Assembly (NCBI GenBank): GCA_001587635.1
Contig: LNJE01000012.1
Span: 1 to 43,682 of the forward strand
DNA: 43,682 nucleotides
Direction: 5' to 3'
From: Methanofastidiosum methylothiophilum
GTDB taxonomy: Archaea; Methanobacteriota_B; Thermococci; Methanofastidiosales; Methanofastidiosaceae
In this document: positions 16,090-24,995 of the stretch, piece by piece
Numbering within the stretch: the first letter of the stretch is position 1
Layout: every line of letters begins with the position of its first letter
Position numbers and translations under genes: made by a program
Notes under the pieces: generated by a model
Seen by the model: the letters and a program-made list of their open reading frames with translations, nothing else
The model's database searches: none
Told to the model about the DNA's origin: nothing

Positions 16090-17132
16090 TGTATCTCCCT
16101 ACCTATGAGTTCTATCACTTTTTCTATCTCTTCCTCTAAATCGATTTCATATATATTGTGTGCTTGAAACACATTTCCGACATATTCACTTTCAGCAACA
16201 TTTCCTGAAACTACTATCTCTTTTCCTAAAAGTCCAAAGTGATTATCCGATAGATATGCTTCTCCAGCATTTTTAAAATTGAATCCCTTCTCAAGATAAT
16301 TTTTAATTCCATCGTGCACTTGATCAGCGCCTACTCCTAATATCTTCTCTGCCTTGTCTTTGAAGAATGAAGTTCTGATATACCCAGTGGAATCATCAAT
16401 ACCAAGATCCAATATAGCAACTTTTGTTGATACAACTTCTTGCTTACAGTGTTTGCAAAATCCTTTTTGCGCTGCGTCCATTTTTCTAAAGCATGTTGGG
16501 CACCCATCATAAAAGAATACTGAGTAAAGTTTAGCTATTGTTCCCCTTATCTCTTTGAATTTGTCGCCAGAATTTAAATCAGATATATTTGTCCTTTCAT
16601 ATTTTAAGGACTTAAAAGTAAAATTTTCTGGTAATAGAGAGGGGTCAACATTCTCTGGATTTACAATTATCTTGCTCTTTGTAGATATATAAAGTTGGGG
16701 CCCTTTAATTCCACCTTTCACCTGTCCAGCTATTATCTTTAATATATCTCCTTTGTTTACAGTTTCAGAGCATCTAACGGCATTCTCATCCCAAAACACT
16801 ACAGCTATTTCACCTGTTTTATCCATTATCGTTAAATTTAGGACAACGCCTTGTGAACCATCGTCTCTTGTAAATTCCTTGGGGGCATATTTTCTTGTAA
16901 CACGCCCTAAGACATTAACGTCTTTCATTCCCTCTTTAAGCGATTCAATCTTCAGATCTTCTCTACCTGAGAGTACTATCCCCTCTTCAGAAGCGATTAT
17001 CGAAAGAATCCCCTTAGTTGTTAAATTAAACATAGAAGCTTCCTTTTTTAATCGGATCTTCTCTTTTATCTCGGCTTCTGTATAACCCTTTTCCATCAAT
17101 TTTGACATTATGATGGATACGTCATCTTCCAT
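16086..17132 (-). CDS. Replication protein A large subunit (RPA41)
   Basis: 348 residues. Order: an N-terminal helical region, a first OB fold (about 65-160, VLGRVTRKYAPKEF, GEIAVVFWDENA), and a second domain containing a zinc finger with Cys211, Cys214, Cys226 and Cys229. It binds single-stranded DNA during replication, repair and recombination. ATG 17132 is preferred over the adjacent TTG at 17135; AGGTG lies 5 nt upstream. The operon RPA41-14-32 continues into the LOG-like gene. Confidence 0.88.
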   Translation of the reverse strand: MEDDVSIIMSKLMEKGYTEAEIKEKIRLKKEASMFNLTTKGILSIIASEEGIVLSGREDLKIESLKEGMKDVNVLGRVTRKYAPKEFTRDDGSQGVVLNLTIMDKTGEIAVVFWDENAVRCSETVNKGDILKIIAGQVKGGIKGPQLYISTKSKIIVNPENVDPSLLPENFTFKSLKYERTNISDLNSGDKFKEIRGTIAKLYSVFFYDGCPTCFRKMDAAQKGFCKHCKQEVVSTKVAILDLGIDDSTGYIRTSFFKDKAEKILGVGADQVHDGIKNYLEKGFNFKNAGEAYLSDNHFGLLGKEIVVSGNVAESEYVGNVFQAHNIYEIDLEEEIEKVIELIGREIQ

Positions 17133-17211
17133 CAAAGCACCTATTATTTTTATTTTGTAAATATTAAAATACTTTTCTATTAAATCTTTAAATGCTCAAG
17201 ATTTATATGGA

Positions 17212-18126
17212 TTATGGGGATTTTTGCATTAATTCTTTCTTTTTATATTTTATCATATCAAGCAATGCGAGATTATATGGAGCTGGTATTCCAATTTTAT
17301 CCCCAAGTTCAACAATTTTGCCAGAGATAAAATCAATTTCAGTCTTATTTCCTTTTCTTAAATCTGAGAGTGTTGAATTGATATTTTTAGAAGTATTTAT
17401 GATAACAGTTACTGTCTTTTCAAAAATATCTTCAGGAATATCTATCCCATTCTTTTCAAGAATCACACTCCCTTCTTCTGTAATTTCTCTGACAATCTCT
17501 AACAGATTGCCCTCTAAGAGTATTCCGTTTTCACTGTTAAGAATTGAGGCAAGAGGATTTATAGCTGAATTAATAATCACCTTGGTCCAAATCTCTCTCT
17601 CAATATTATTGGTATATTTTGTATCAATCCCAGCATTTTTGAATATTTTTACTAAGTCTTTTGCTATTATATTTTCATCAGCTAATGGGCCTATGATAGT
17701 TGTCCCTTTTCCCATATATTTAATTATTCCTGGGGATTCTAAAAACGCCCCCATGCTTGTTACTGCACCAATAATTTTTTGTTTTTTGAGAAATCTAGAG
17801 ATCTCTTCAAGATTCCCTGCACCATTCTGTAGAGACATTACATTTACTTCTTCATCTAAAATAGGAAGTAATTCTGCTAAGGCATTTTTTGTATCATATG
17901 CTTTAGTTGTAATAACTATAACATCAGAGCCTTTGGCATCAAGAGGATTTGAAGACGCATTAACTCTAACATTAAATTCTTCAAGTCCTGAAATTGAGAG
18001 CCCGTTTTTCATTATTGATTTTACGTGATCTTTTCTTCCTATAAGTAGAACATCTACACCGCTTTTTTTTAGAAGTCCTCCAAATAAACTCCCTATTGAG
18101 CCAGCTCCAATAAACGTAATTTTCAA
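17212..18126 (-). CDS. panE: 2-dehydropantoate 2-reductase (ketopantoate reductase) family
   Basis: 304 residues. The N-terminal Rossmann domain has GAGSIGSLFG at 7-16; the family segment KVIINSAINPLASI and the C-terminal NKTEIDFISGKIVELG element are present. PanE reduces ketopantoate to pantoate with NAD(P)H, on the route to coenzyme A. Archaea often use it. Some homologues act on other 2-keto acids, so the substrate is inferred. The start is TTG at 18126; an AT-rich TATA-like block (aaatataaaa) lies about 35 nt upstream. Confidence 0.82.
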   Translation of the reverse strand: MKITFIGAGSIGSLFGGLLKKSGVDVLLIGRKDHVKSIMKNGLSISGLEEFNVRVNASSNPLDAKGSDVIVITTKAYDTKNALAELLPILDEEVNVMSLQNGAGNLEEISRFLKKQKIIGAVTSMGAFLESPGIIKYMGKGTTIIGPLADENIIAKDLVKIFKNAGIDTKYTNNIEREIWTKVIINSAINPLASILNSENGILLEGNLLEIVREITEEGSVILEKNGIDIPEDIFEKTVTVIINTSKNINSTLSDLRKGNKTEIDFISGKIVELGDKIGIPAPYNLALLDMIKYKKKELMQKSP

Positions 18127-18229
18127 TGTACCACTTATTAGGATTGATGGGCTAGTTTTTATATTTGTTGTTAATTAATTGTTCAGTTAAGGCTTTAAAC
18201 TTTCTGATAAAATTAAGTTAGGTGATGAG

Positions 18230-19084
18230 ATGCCTCTACCCGAAAAAGTTGAGTTTATCAGTAATTACAAAGGATGGAAATGCTATATTGGTTTTGAATC
18301 ACTCGAAGGAAAAGAAAAACTTGATATCGCGCGATTATTACTTTCAATAAGAGAATCATTTAATAAAAAGATATACGAATATTTAGGTCAAGAGATTGAT
18401 ATAAACTATATTAGGGAAATCGTTGACTCAATAATTAGAGATGAAAAGACAATCTCTAGTTCACTCTTCAAAGTGAAATCACCCACGACAACTAAAAAAT
18501 TATCAAAAATTGCTGAAATAAAGGAAGCAAAAGATATTGCAAAAGGATTACTTACAGAAATGGTATTGGAAAAACTTGGGATAGAAAGGCTTACTCCTGA
18601 GGCACTTGATAGTTATTTAGGCCAGAACCCTATAGAAGATAGGGGAAGTGAAACTGATGTTAACAAGCAAATGGTTCATTTTCTTGGAAACTATAGAGGA
18701 TGGAAGTGTGTCAAGCGAATGGAGGTTGAAGATCTAACTGATGATCTTGACATAGCAATGCTTCTCCTCTCAATAAGAGAATCATTTAACAATAAAATAT
18801 ATGATTACCTGTCAGATAGATTTGATATGAAATCTCTTGATAATATTGTTGAGGATATAATACCAAAGAAAAGTAGATTTAAAGAAGAAGACATTGCCAT
18901 TACACTAACAAAGCTTAATTCACAAGAGTTTATTTCAAGCCTTGGGAAAATATCCCAAGATCCAAGAACAACAGATATCTTAAAAAGAATTGCCGCTGAA
19001 AAAACACTTATTAAATTGAAACTTACACACCTAAACGCAAAAATGGTCGAAAAATATATTGAAAAGAAAAGCCTTATTGCCTAA
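18230..19084 (+). CDS. Archaeal protein with two tandem homologous domains (possibly DUF2666)
   Basis: 284 residues made of two repeats, about 8-130 and 149-277. Each starts with F-x-NY(K/R)GWKC and contains a nearly identical LDIA-x-LLLSIRESFN block (31-46 and 173-188), and each ends with a leucine-rich helix. Predicted mostly helical, soluble, no catalytic signature. I have a weak recollection that the archaeal family DUF2666 looks like this. A GGTGAT site precedes the ATG. The 3' end overlaps the convergent J-protein gene by 11 nt. Confidence 0.7.
   Translation: MPLPEKVEFISNYKGWKCYIGFESLEGKEKLDIARLLLSIRESFNKKIYEYLGQEIDINYIREIVDSIIRDEKTISSSLFKVKSPTTTKKLSKIAEIKEAKDIAKGLLTEMVLEKLGIERLTPEALDSYLGQNPIEDRGSETDVNKQMVHFLGNYRGWKCVKRMEVEDLTDDLDIAMLLLSIRESFNNKIYDYLSDRFDMKSLDNIVEDIIPKKSRFKEEDIAITLTKLNSQEFISSLGKISQDPRTTDILKRIAAEKTLIKLKLTHLNAKMVEKYIEKKSLIA
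18344..18363 (+). repeat. 20-nt exact direct repeat, copy 1 (second copy 18770-18789)
   Basis: The same 20 bases encode the SIRESFN core of both protein repeats at 18344-18363 and 18770-18789. The identity at the nucleotide level exceeds what surrounds it. Confidence 0.8.
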
Positions 19085-19547
19085 TCAATGAAAGCATATA
19101 TATAGTTATTAAAACCATTGTGAACATAAGAGTATAAATAATCATTCTAATTATAGTCTGTTTTGAATTTTTTGCATAATCATATACGGCATATGGTTTA
19201 CTTTTAACAAAAGTTCTCGGAATTGGATCAAAATTTACGGGTATGTTATTTTGATTTGTGGTGTATGTCCATCCTGAGGCATCCTCATGATTAGTGGCAT
19301 TTAAGGAGGACATATATCTTTCTCGTTCAACGTCATACTTTGTTTTTTTTTCTATATCAGTTAATGTTTCATAAATATTTTTAAGCTCAAGAAATTTATT
19401 CTTAGCCCATTCTTCTTTTCCAGGATTTTTATCTGGATGATACTCTAGAGCTTTTTTTCGATAGGCCTTCTTTATTTCTTTTATAGAAGATGAAGGTGAA
19501 ATACCCCCAATCTCTTCATAATAGTCTGTTTTTGAGTTGTATGACAT
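19074..19547 (-). CDS. Membrane-anchored J-domain protein
   Basis: 157 residues: J domain at about 8-72 with the HPD triad at 37-39 and flanking KKAYRKKALEYHPDKNPG, then a polar linker, then a C-terminal TM helix at about 131-154. It lacks the G/F region, zinc fingers and C-terminal substrate domains of DnaJ, so it is a type III J-protein. It would recruit and stimulate DnaK/Hsp70 at the membrane. No chaperone genes are adjacent. A TATA-like tttatattt lies about 30-38 nt upstream of the ATG. Confidence 0.85.
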   Translation of the reverse strand: MSYNSKTDYYEEIGGISPSSSIKEIKKAYRKKALEYHPDKNPGKEEWAKNKFLELKNIYETLTDIEKKTKYDVERERYMSSLNATNHEDASGWTYTTNQNNIPVNFDPIPRTFVKSKPYAVYDYAKNSKQTIIRMIIYTLMFTMVLITIYMLSLIRQ

Positions 19548-19628
19548 AGTCTATTTGATATTAAGAGATTGAAATATAAATTTATTACTTTTGACTAGGA
19601 TAAATTAGAAATATATAACTAACAAGGC

Positions 19629-19940
19629 TCATCTAAATTTTGAATACTTAGAAAGGACTCTTAAAATATCCAATGCGATTTCTTTATCTATTACGCCTTC
19701 TTCTTCTTTATCCTTAAGGAATTTTTTAGCTTCTTCAAAGCCTATTTTTGAAGCTTTTGCGTAAAGTGGACCTCGGATCAGGCCTGCTTTTTCTTCAGGA
19801 AGTTTATTTAACACTTGATTTAAATCCCATTTGAAATCTGAAACTCTTCCCATGTTAAGTTTTTTAGTTTTTTTAGAGTATATTTTTTGTTTAAATTTTT
19901 TTGATCCTTTTGAGTAAAACACTTTTGTTTCTTCTTCCAT
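19629..19940 (-). CDS. Conserved-looking basic protein of unknown function
   Basis: 103 residues with a strongly basic N-terminal third (repeated K-K/KS-K) and a helical C-terminal part (EEAKKFLKDKEEEGVIDKEIALDILRVLSKY). A GAGAGGG-like site precedes the ATG. It is the last gene of the exosome superoperon on this strand, 24 bp after hjc, so a nucleic-acid role is plausible from charge and context alone. I do not recognise a family. Confidence 0.55.
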   Translation of the reverse strand: MEEETKVFYSKGSKKFKQKIYSKKTKKLNMGRVSDFKWDLNQVLNKLPEEKAGLIRGPLYAKASKIGFEEAKKFLKDKEEEGVIDKEIALDILRVLSKYSKFR

Positions 19941-19964
19941 CTGACCCTCTCTTTTCTTTAACTG

Positions 19965-20369
19965 CTAAATAAAACTTTTTAAGCCTTTGCTTAATTCTAA
20001 CAGATTTTCTTGTTGTTTTTTTATAATTTTATCCTCAAAAATTAGATTTTCAATTGAAATAAAGACCCACCCTGCTTCTTTCGAAGAAAATTTTATGGCA
20101 AGAATTGTTTTAGGTGAAAGAACTGTTTTATTTGTTATCTCAGATGCAATCTTTAAAAGAGAATTGATTTGAGTGTTTTTGATTTTGATATTTGAAAGTT
20201 TAGTGTTCTTTACTTCCATTATTATTGCTCTTTCTCCCTTTATTGCGATGATATCTGGCCCACTCTGACTAACTCTTTTACTAAATACAAAATAATTATT
20301 TTCGAGAAGAAATTTCTTGATTTCATATTCCGCCCGGACTCCACGGGATTTATTTTTACGTATTGACAT
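19965..20369 (-). CDS. hjc: Holliday junction resolvase Hjc
   Basis: 134 residues from the ATG at 20369, which overlaps the TGA stop of the Brix gene (TGATG). Nuclease residues of the archaeal resolvase fold are present: Glu14 in RAEYEIKKFL, Asp39 in SQSGPDIIA, and Glu52-x-Lys54 in MEVKN. Hjc cuts four-way DNA junctions in recombination and repair. Placement at the end of the exosome/ribosome superoperon is unusual and may provide growth-linked expression. An upstream ATG at 20387 would lie inside the Brix gene. Confidence 0.85.
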   Translation of the reverse strand: MSIRKNKSRGVRAEYEIKKFLLENNYFVFSKRVSQSGPDIIAIKGERAIIMEVKNTKLSNIKIKNTQINSLLKIASEITNKTVLSPKTILAIKFSSKEAGWVFISIENLIFEDKIIKKQQENLLELSKGLKSFI

Positions 20370-20881
20370 CAAGATAAGCGCATCCATTTCAATACGTTAA
20401 TTTTAGGCCCAATTGGATTGCTAGAAATATCTTCTCTCAAAAAGTTGATTGCCATGCCATCCCACAGTAAAACAGAGCCTTCTTCGTTTCCCTTATAATC
20501 TTGACAAAAAAACATCTCTCTGATAAAATCGAATGATTCACTCTTATCTCCCTTGATTAGCAGAGGTAAATCATCATCAAATGAATTTAGATTTTTATTT
20601 ATTTTCAGTTCTCTTCTTAATGAAACTGAGATATCAACGGCTCCAATCCATTTCCAATCATTTTTATCAACATACATAAAAGAAAGAGTAGAAGGATTTC
20701 CATCCTTAGATTCAACTATCATTAATCGTCTGCAACCTTTAAGGATTGCAATATCCTTCAATTCCTCAATAGATTTTTTACCCCTTGTAACTTGAAAAGA
20801 AAGGGGTATAACTCCTAGTAGCTCTTTAACAAAAGACCTAGTCCTAGTTGATGGCCTTCTAGAAGTTGAAATAAGCATCAT
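20369..20881 (-). CDS. Imp4/Brix-domain ribosome biogenesis protein
   Basis: 170 residues with the Brix start (ISTSRRPSTRTRSFVKELLGVIP) and central strand (IVESKDGNPSTLSFMYV). Archaeal Brix proteins are related to eukaryotic Imp4 and Rpf, RNA-binding factors in rRNA processing. It begins 1 nt after the stop of rpoP, as in many archaeal superoperons. Confidence 0.85.
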   Translation of the reverse strand: MMLISTSRRPSTRTRSFVKELLGVIPLSFQVTRGKKSIEELKDIAILKGCRRLMIVESKDGNPSTLSFMYVDKNDWKWIGAVDISVSLRRELKINKNLNSFDDDLPLLIKGDKSESFDFIREMFFCQDYKGNEEGSVLLWDGMAINFLREDISSNPIGPKINVLKWMRLS

Positions 20882-20882
20882 A

Positions 20883-21023
20883 TTAGCGTGCTGGCACTGT
20901 CTTTGCTATTTCTGGCCTCATCTTGATAAAAATTCTACTGCCACAGTAGGGGCATTTAATCCCCCTTATATCGTCAAATTCTGTAGGGGTAAGTATTCTT
21001 TTACATTCAATACATTTATACAA
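20883..21023 (-). CDS. rpoP: DNA-directed RNA polymerase subunit P (Rpo12)
   Basis: A 46-residue gene read directly from the minus strand. It starts with TTG at 21023, immediately after the TAG stop of rpl37ae, and ends with TAA at 20885-20883. The product has the Rpb12-like zinc ribbon CIEC (Cys4, Cys7) and CPYC (Cys24, Cys27), followed by RIFIKMRPE, the family signature. It is too short for standard length cut-offs and easy to miss. Order rpl37ae-rpoP-Brix is conserved in archaea. Confidence 0.93.
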   Translation of the reverse strand: MYKCIECKRILTPTEFDDIRGIKCPYCGSRIFIKMRPEIAKTVPAR

Positions 21024-21290
21024 CTATTCACTTCCTACTTTGCCAGACGCTTTTTGTGAAACTTTTCCTACAGGAGTATCTGGGAGATATGTGCCACCAG
21101 CAAATGTGGTTTCACATTTTGTGCATTGCCATATTGCAGTGCTAATCCTTTTCACTGACTTTCTTCCACATTGTGGGCATTTATGTTTTTGTTTCATTTG
21201 AGCTTCAATGTTAGAAACTTTTACTCTAATTTTTCTACCATATCTTGCCCCGAATCTTCCTGCACTACTAGATTTTTTTGAAACCGCCAT
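21024..21290 (-). CDS. rpl37ae: Large-subunit ribosomal protein L37Ae (eL43)
   Basis: 88 residues, basic N-terminus (SKKSSSAGRFGARYGRKIR) and a zinc ribbon with Cys38, Cys41, Cys56 and Cys59, then the usual GGTYLPDTPVGK segment. ATG 21290 is chosen; GAGGTGA upstream overlaps the rrp42 stop. Confidence 0.93.
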   Translation of the reverse strand: MAVSKKSSSAGRFGARYGRKIRVKVSNIEAQMKQKHKCPQCGRKSVKRISTAIWQCTKCETTFAGGTYLPDTPVGKVSQKASGKVGSE

Positions 21291-21295
21291 GAATA

Positions 21296-22096
21296 TCACC
21301 TCATTTCGGAGAATTTTTCCTTTAAAATGGATCTTATTTCATCGCCCCGGATCTTCGATCGTCTGACGATATCTAAAATATCCTCTTTTTTAAAACTTCC
21401 TACATCTCCTTTTTGCATAGCAGAAATTCTTCCATTATCCTCAGTTGTAACTGTAATCCTTGAATCCATTACACTTTCTTCTTCAATTGAAGGATCATAT
21501 AAAATTGAATCCGCTATTTTTGCATATGTGCAGGGTATAGGTATTTTTCTCATGGGCAACTGCATTAACTCTTCCGTCTTATTCCCTTCTTCGTCTAAAA
21601 CTGGCATCTTGGTGTTATAAAGGGCGCCAATTGATGCAATTCCTGCTGCATCAAATAGATTTCCATTGTAGTCCATTATATGAATATCGACAAACAAAAC
21701 TCGTACAAGTTCCCCTTCTTTTATGACCAATTTTTCAAAATCAATAGCGCCTGATTCTCTGATCCCTCTGTCAACTATTCTTGCAAGTTCTATCGAGTCT
21801 TCTCTTGGTGGGCCTGCTTCAAAGTCGGGTGATGCCATTGGAATTAATTCTGCATTGGTAGTGAAAACTCCTTGATTTGGTGTGTCTGGGAATGGTGCTC
21901 CAGTTTCACATTTTACTCCGGCTATCACCTTTGTATCTCCTATCTGGACATAACAAGAACCTTCTGCTTTATTTGCAATTCCAAGTTCTATCTTAAGATC
22001 TCTCATATCATTAAGATTCCTGCCATCGTCACGCTTACCGTTATTTAAGAGGCTAATTATGTAATCTTTTTTAATATCTGAAAGGACGCTACTCAT
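21296..22096 (-). CDS. rrp42: Exosome core subunit Rrp42
   Basis: 266 residues of the RNase PH-like fold (NGKRDDGRNLNDMRDLKIELG, GAPFPDTPNQGVFTTNAELIPMASP). In the archaeal exosome Rrp42 pairs with Rrp41 in a hexameric ring and contributes to the RNA path without its own active site. ATG starts directly after the stop of rrp41, so the two are translated in stoichiometry. Confidence 0.95.
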   Translation of the reverse strand: MSSVLSDIKKDYIISLLNNGKRDDGRNLNDMRDLKIELGIANKAEGSCYVQIGDTKVIAGVKCETGAPFPDTPNQGVFTTNAELIPMASPDFEAGPPREDSIELARIVDRGIRESGAIDFEKLVIKEGELVRVLFVDIHIMDYNGNLFDAAGIASIGALYNTKMPVLDEEGNKTEELMQLPMRKIPIPCTYAKIADSILYDPSIEEESVMDSRITVTTEDNGRISAMQKGDVGSFKKEDILDIVRRSKIRGDEIRSILKEKFSEMR

Positions 22097-22819
22097 TTAA
22101 AACACATCCCCTGTAATGTATTTTTTCTTTAGAGCTTCTTTTTGAATCTCATATACTTGAAGACATCCTTTCCTACCAAGCTCAATTGCTTCTTCAAGCT
22201 GATCCTCAGTTAGGTCTCCATCCATCTGTAGTAGGCTAAATTCATTTTTTCTTGGAAGAAGTGCCAATGGTAAATCGGCTTGCCCATAGTTGTCCTCTTC
22301 TTTGCAGAGATCTAATACTATCTTATCTTCTACTTTTCCAGCTGCACATGCCGGCACCAGTTCTTTCATAGGTATACCTGCGTTAGCAAGTGCAACTGAT
22401 GCTGCAGTAATTCCCGCACATCTTGTTCCAGCATCTGCTTGGATTACTTCAATGTTTACCTCAACCATACATTTTGGAAAGTTTTCTAATATTAAAGCAG
22501 GTTCTAATGCACCTTGTGTTACTTTACCTATTTCTACCCCCCTTCTACTTGGTCCAGGTCTTTTTCTCTCTTCTACTGCAAATGAAGCCATATTATATCT
22601 ACATTTTAATATAGCTCTATCTGATTTTTGAAGAAATCTTGGATAAGCTTCTCTTGGACCATAAACTGCACAATAAATTTTATTCCCACCCCACTCAATA
22701 TAAGATGAGCCATCCGCTCTTTTAAAAACTCCAACTTCTATCTTTATGTTTCTTAACTCATCAATGGCTCTTCCATCAATTCTCTTGCCATTAGTAAAGA
22801 ACTTTATGTCTTTCTCCAT
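22097..22819 (-). CDS. rrp41: Exosome catalytic subunit Rrp41
   Basis: 240 residues, RNase PH fold (NGKRIDGRAIDELRNIKIEVG, ERKRPGPSRRGVEIGKV). The arginine pair and the acidic residues in the EEDNYGQADLPLA segment correspond to the phosphorolytic active site. It degrades RNA 3'-5' with phosphate and can add tails in reverse. GGTGTT precedes the ATG. Confidence 0.96.
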   Translation of the reverse strand: MEKDIKFFTNGKRIDGRAIDELRNIKIEVGVFKRADGSSYIEWGGNKIYCAVYGPREAYPRFLQKSDRAILKCRYNMASFAVEERKRPGPSRRGVEIGKVTQGALEPALILENFPKCMVEVNIEVIQADAGTRCAGITAASVALANAGIPMKELVPACAAGKVEDKIVLDLCKEEDNYGQADLPLALLPRKNEFSLLQMDGDLTEDQLEEAIELGRKGCLQVYEIQKEALKKKYITGDVF

Positions 22820-22834
22820 TTATAACACCTAATA

Positions 22835-23515
22835 TTACATTGATATTTCTGTTTCAAGTATTTTTTTTATTCTATCTGTTAATCCCGGTATATGGGCTTC
22901 TTTATCGATTTTAAGAATGGCTCTCTCAACAATATCTTCCATTTGCCTCTCGCCTTTAATCCATATATTGCCATTCTGACCAACCATTATCTCACATCTA
23001 GTCATCTGTTTTAGTAATTTAATCATAGATCCTTTTTTACCAATTACTCGAGGAACTCTTGTAGCATGGATTTTTACTACCCTTCCCCATTTCAATTTGC
23101 CATAAGGCCTTTCTTTTGACTGTAAAACTATGTCTGAAGATTCTCCGACATCTTTAATATTTGCATATATTACNTCCCCAACTTTGAAGATTCTTTCAAG
23201 ATTTGATGTATCTTTGACATATCTCAAAGCATCTTGAACATGAAGATTGGCTAAGTAAGGNGCATTAATATCTAAATCCCAACTTAGTGGNTTGATACTT
23301 ACTATTGTTCCAATTACATCGTCGCCTGTTTTTGGCATATATTTGCCTTCAAGCGGAACTACCCTAATGCCATCATTTTCTATNTAGACTATCCCTAAAA
23401 CAGAGGATATTATTGTATCCTCAAANTTGTCAACCCCATATTCATATCTAAAAGGCCCTTTTGCAATAGCCATACCTGGCGTGACAATAGATCTATCTTT
23501 AACTAAAAATTCCAA
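22835..23515 (-). CDS. rrp4: Exosome cap subunit Rrp4
   Basis: 226 residues: N-terminal domain with VKDRSIVTPGMAIAKG, S1 domain (about 70-145), KH domain (VPRVIGKKGSMIKLLKQMT). It caps the ring and feeds RNA. The start is TTG at 23515 with GAGGAG 6 nt upstream on the minus strand; the N-terminus then aligns with family members. Ns are at third codon positions, including a TAN codon. Confidence 0.93.
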   Translation of the reverse strand: MEFLVKDRSIVTPGMAIAKGPFRYEYGVDXFEDTIISSVLGIVXIENDGIRVVPLEGKYMPKTGDDVIGTIVSIXPLSWDLDINXPYLANLHVQDALRYVKDTSNLERIFKVGXVIYANIKDVGESSDIVLQSKERPYGKLKWGRVVKIHATRVPRVIGKKGSMIKLLKQMTRCEIMVGQNGNIWIKGERQMEDIVERAILKIDKEAHIPGLTDRIKKILETEISM

Positions 23516-23530
23516 GCGCGTCTCCTCACA

Positions 23531-24223
23531 TCATTTTTCNATTATCTTTGTTTCTACGTTTCCTTTTGTAGCACCATTTAATTTACTGAAAAGATCATCT
23601 TGCAATCCAGCAGGTATTTCAATTATAAATATCCAAGAGCCATCTCTACCCCATTCTTCTTTAATGATAGTACCAAGAGTTTTTACTAATCCCATTGTTT
23701 TGGATACGTATTCTGCAGGCACTTTAACTCCAATTCTCCTATTTTCTAGTTTGATAGGTAAAATTGGAGCAATAGAGCGAATTATATGTTTAATTTGGTC
23801 TTCAGTTCTCTTGTACATATCTATTGAAACTCTTGCCTCTTCCAAAGCTGTTTCTACTCTTTGTGGTGGATGTGGATGACCAGTCTGAGGGTTTATTGCA
23901 TGTCTAGAAATATAAGACACAATTTGAGCCCTCTTATTTTCCATCATTGCTCTTCTCTGTTCGGTAGTAAGTTGTATTTCTCCTTTTTTAATAATAATTT
24001 TTGAAATTTCAGCTACGTTATCTGTACCAAATGCTTTTTTAAGAGAATCTGGGGATGCTTTATCTCCTTTGTTAGCATCTTTAAAGATGAAATTAACAGC
24101 GAGGAAATCATCATTCTCATTTCCCCCCTTAAATTCTTGAGCTTTTTGGGGATCAACTAATATCTCAAAATGTTCCCCATGGTACTTGATTTTTGCAGTA
24201 ACTGCATCGTCTAGAGATACCAA
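23531..24223 (-). CDS. sbds: Ribosome maturation protein SBDS/Sdo1
   Basis: 230 residues in the three SBDS domains: FYSH domain (MVSLDDAVTAKIKYHGEHFEILVDP), helical middle (LTTEQRRAMMENKRAQIVSYISRHAINPQTGHPHPP) and C-terminal domain. In eukaryotes SBDS releases eIF6 from the large subunit; the archaeal orthologue likely acts in the same step. The start is TTG, with GGAG overlapping the end of psmA. Confidence 0.95.
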   Translation of the reverse strand: MVSLDDAVTAKIKYHGEHFEILVDPQKAQEFKGGNENDDFLAVNFIFKDANKGDKASPDSLKKAFGTDNVAEISKIIIKKGEIQLTTEQRRAMMENKRAQIVSYISRHAINPQTGHPHPPQRVETALEEARVSIDMYKRTEDQIKHIIRSIAPILPIKLENRRIGVKVPAEYVSKTMGLVKTLGTIIKEEWGRDGSWIFIIEIPAGLQDDLFSKLNGATKGNVETKIXEK

Positions 24224-24228
24224 ACAAT

Positions 24229-24978
24229 CTACTCCTTATCCTCCTCTTCCTTAATCTCTTTAACTTTCTCGATGTAGAAATTTAATTTTTCTTCATTCAT
24301 TTTCTTAAACTTCTTTTCTTCCATGCTAATTACAGCCATTTCAACATTGCTCTTGCTTAAGTCTCCCTCTATTGATTTTTTCATAGCCTTTAAAGCTAGT
24401 ATAATTGCGTCTTCAGTTGAGATTTCAGGGGAGTATTCTTTTTCAAATATCTCCATTGCAACTGATCTTCCTGCTCCAATGGCTGTAGCTTTCCATTCAA
24501 GGTAAGCTCCAGAAGGCTCAGTAACAAATATTTGAGGTCCTTCTGAGTTAATGCCAGCAAGAATTAAAGAAGCACCGAATGGCCTTAATCCGCCATATTG
24601 TGTATGCATCTGCTTTAAATCTCCGATCTTCTTTGCTAACATCATTACAGACATCTTTTCATCATAGCTTAATGTGTGAATTTGTGCTTCAATTCTTGCC
24701 CTATCGACAAGTATTCTTGCATCTGCTATGATTCCTGAGGTAGCTGCCGCAAGATGATCGTCTATTTGAAATATCTTCTCAAATGATTCGGGTTCAACGA
24801 GCCTGGAAGGGATTCTCTTATCTACACAAAGGACGACTCCTTCATTGCATTTTATACCAATAGCTGTAGCTCCCCTTCTTACTGCCTCACCAGCATATTG
24901 AACCTGATACAAACTTCCATCTGGACTAAAAACGGTAATTGCCCGGTCATATCCAGATGCGGGTGGAACAAATGCCAT
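24229..24978 (-). CDS. psmA: Proteasome alpha subunit
   Basis: 249 residues with the alpha signature YDRAITVFSPDGSLYQVQYAGEAVRRGATAIGIKC and DHLAAATSGIIADARILVDRAR. Alpha subunits form the outer gate rings of the 20S core and receive substrates from PAN. A GGAGG site precedes the ATG. It is co-transcribed with exosome genes as in the archaeal superoperon; the beta subunit is not in the window. Confidence 0.96.
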   Translation of the reverse strand: MAFVPPASGYDRAITVFSPDGSLYQVQYAGEAVRRGATAIGIKCNEGVVLCVDKRIPSRLVEPESFEKIFQIDDHLAAATSGIIADARILVDRARIEAQIHTLSYDEKMSVMMLAKKIGDLKQMHTQYGGLRPFGASLILAGINSEGPQIFVTEPSGAYLEWKATAIGAGRSVAMEIFEKEYSPEISTEDAIILALKAMKKSIEGDLSKSNVEMAVISMEEKKFKKMNEEKLNFYIEKVKEIKEEEDKE

Positions 24979-24995
24979 CTATTTACCTCCATAAA

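Noticed and set aside
17192..18028. Long plus-strand open frame opposite the panE-like gene
   Set aside because: It is antisense to a clearly recognisable reductase, has a biased low-complexity hydrophobic translation and no family features.
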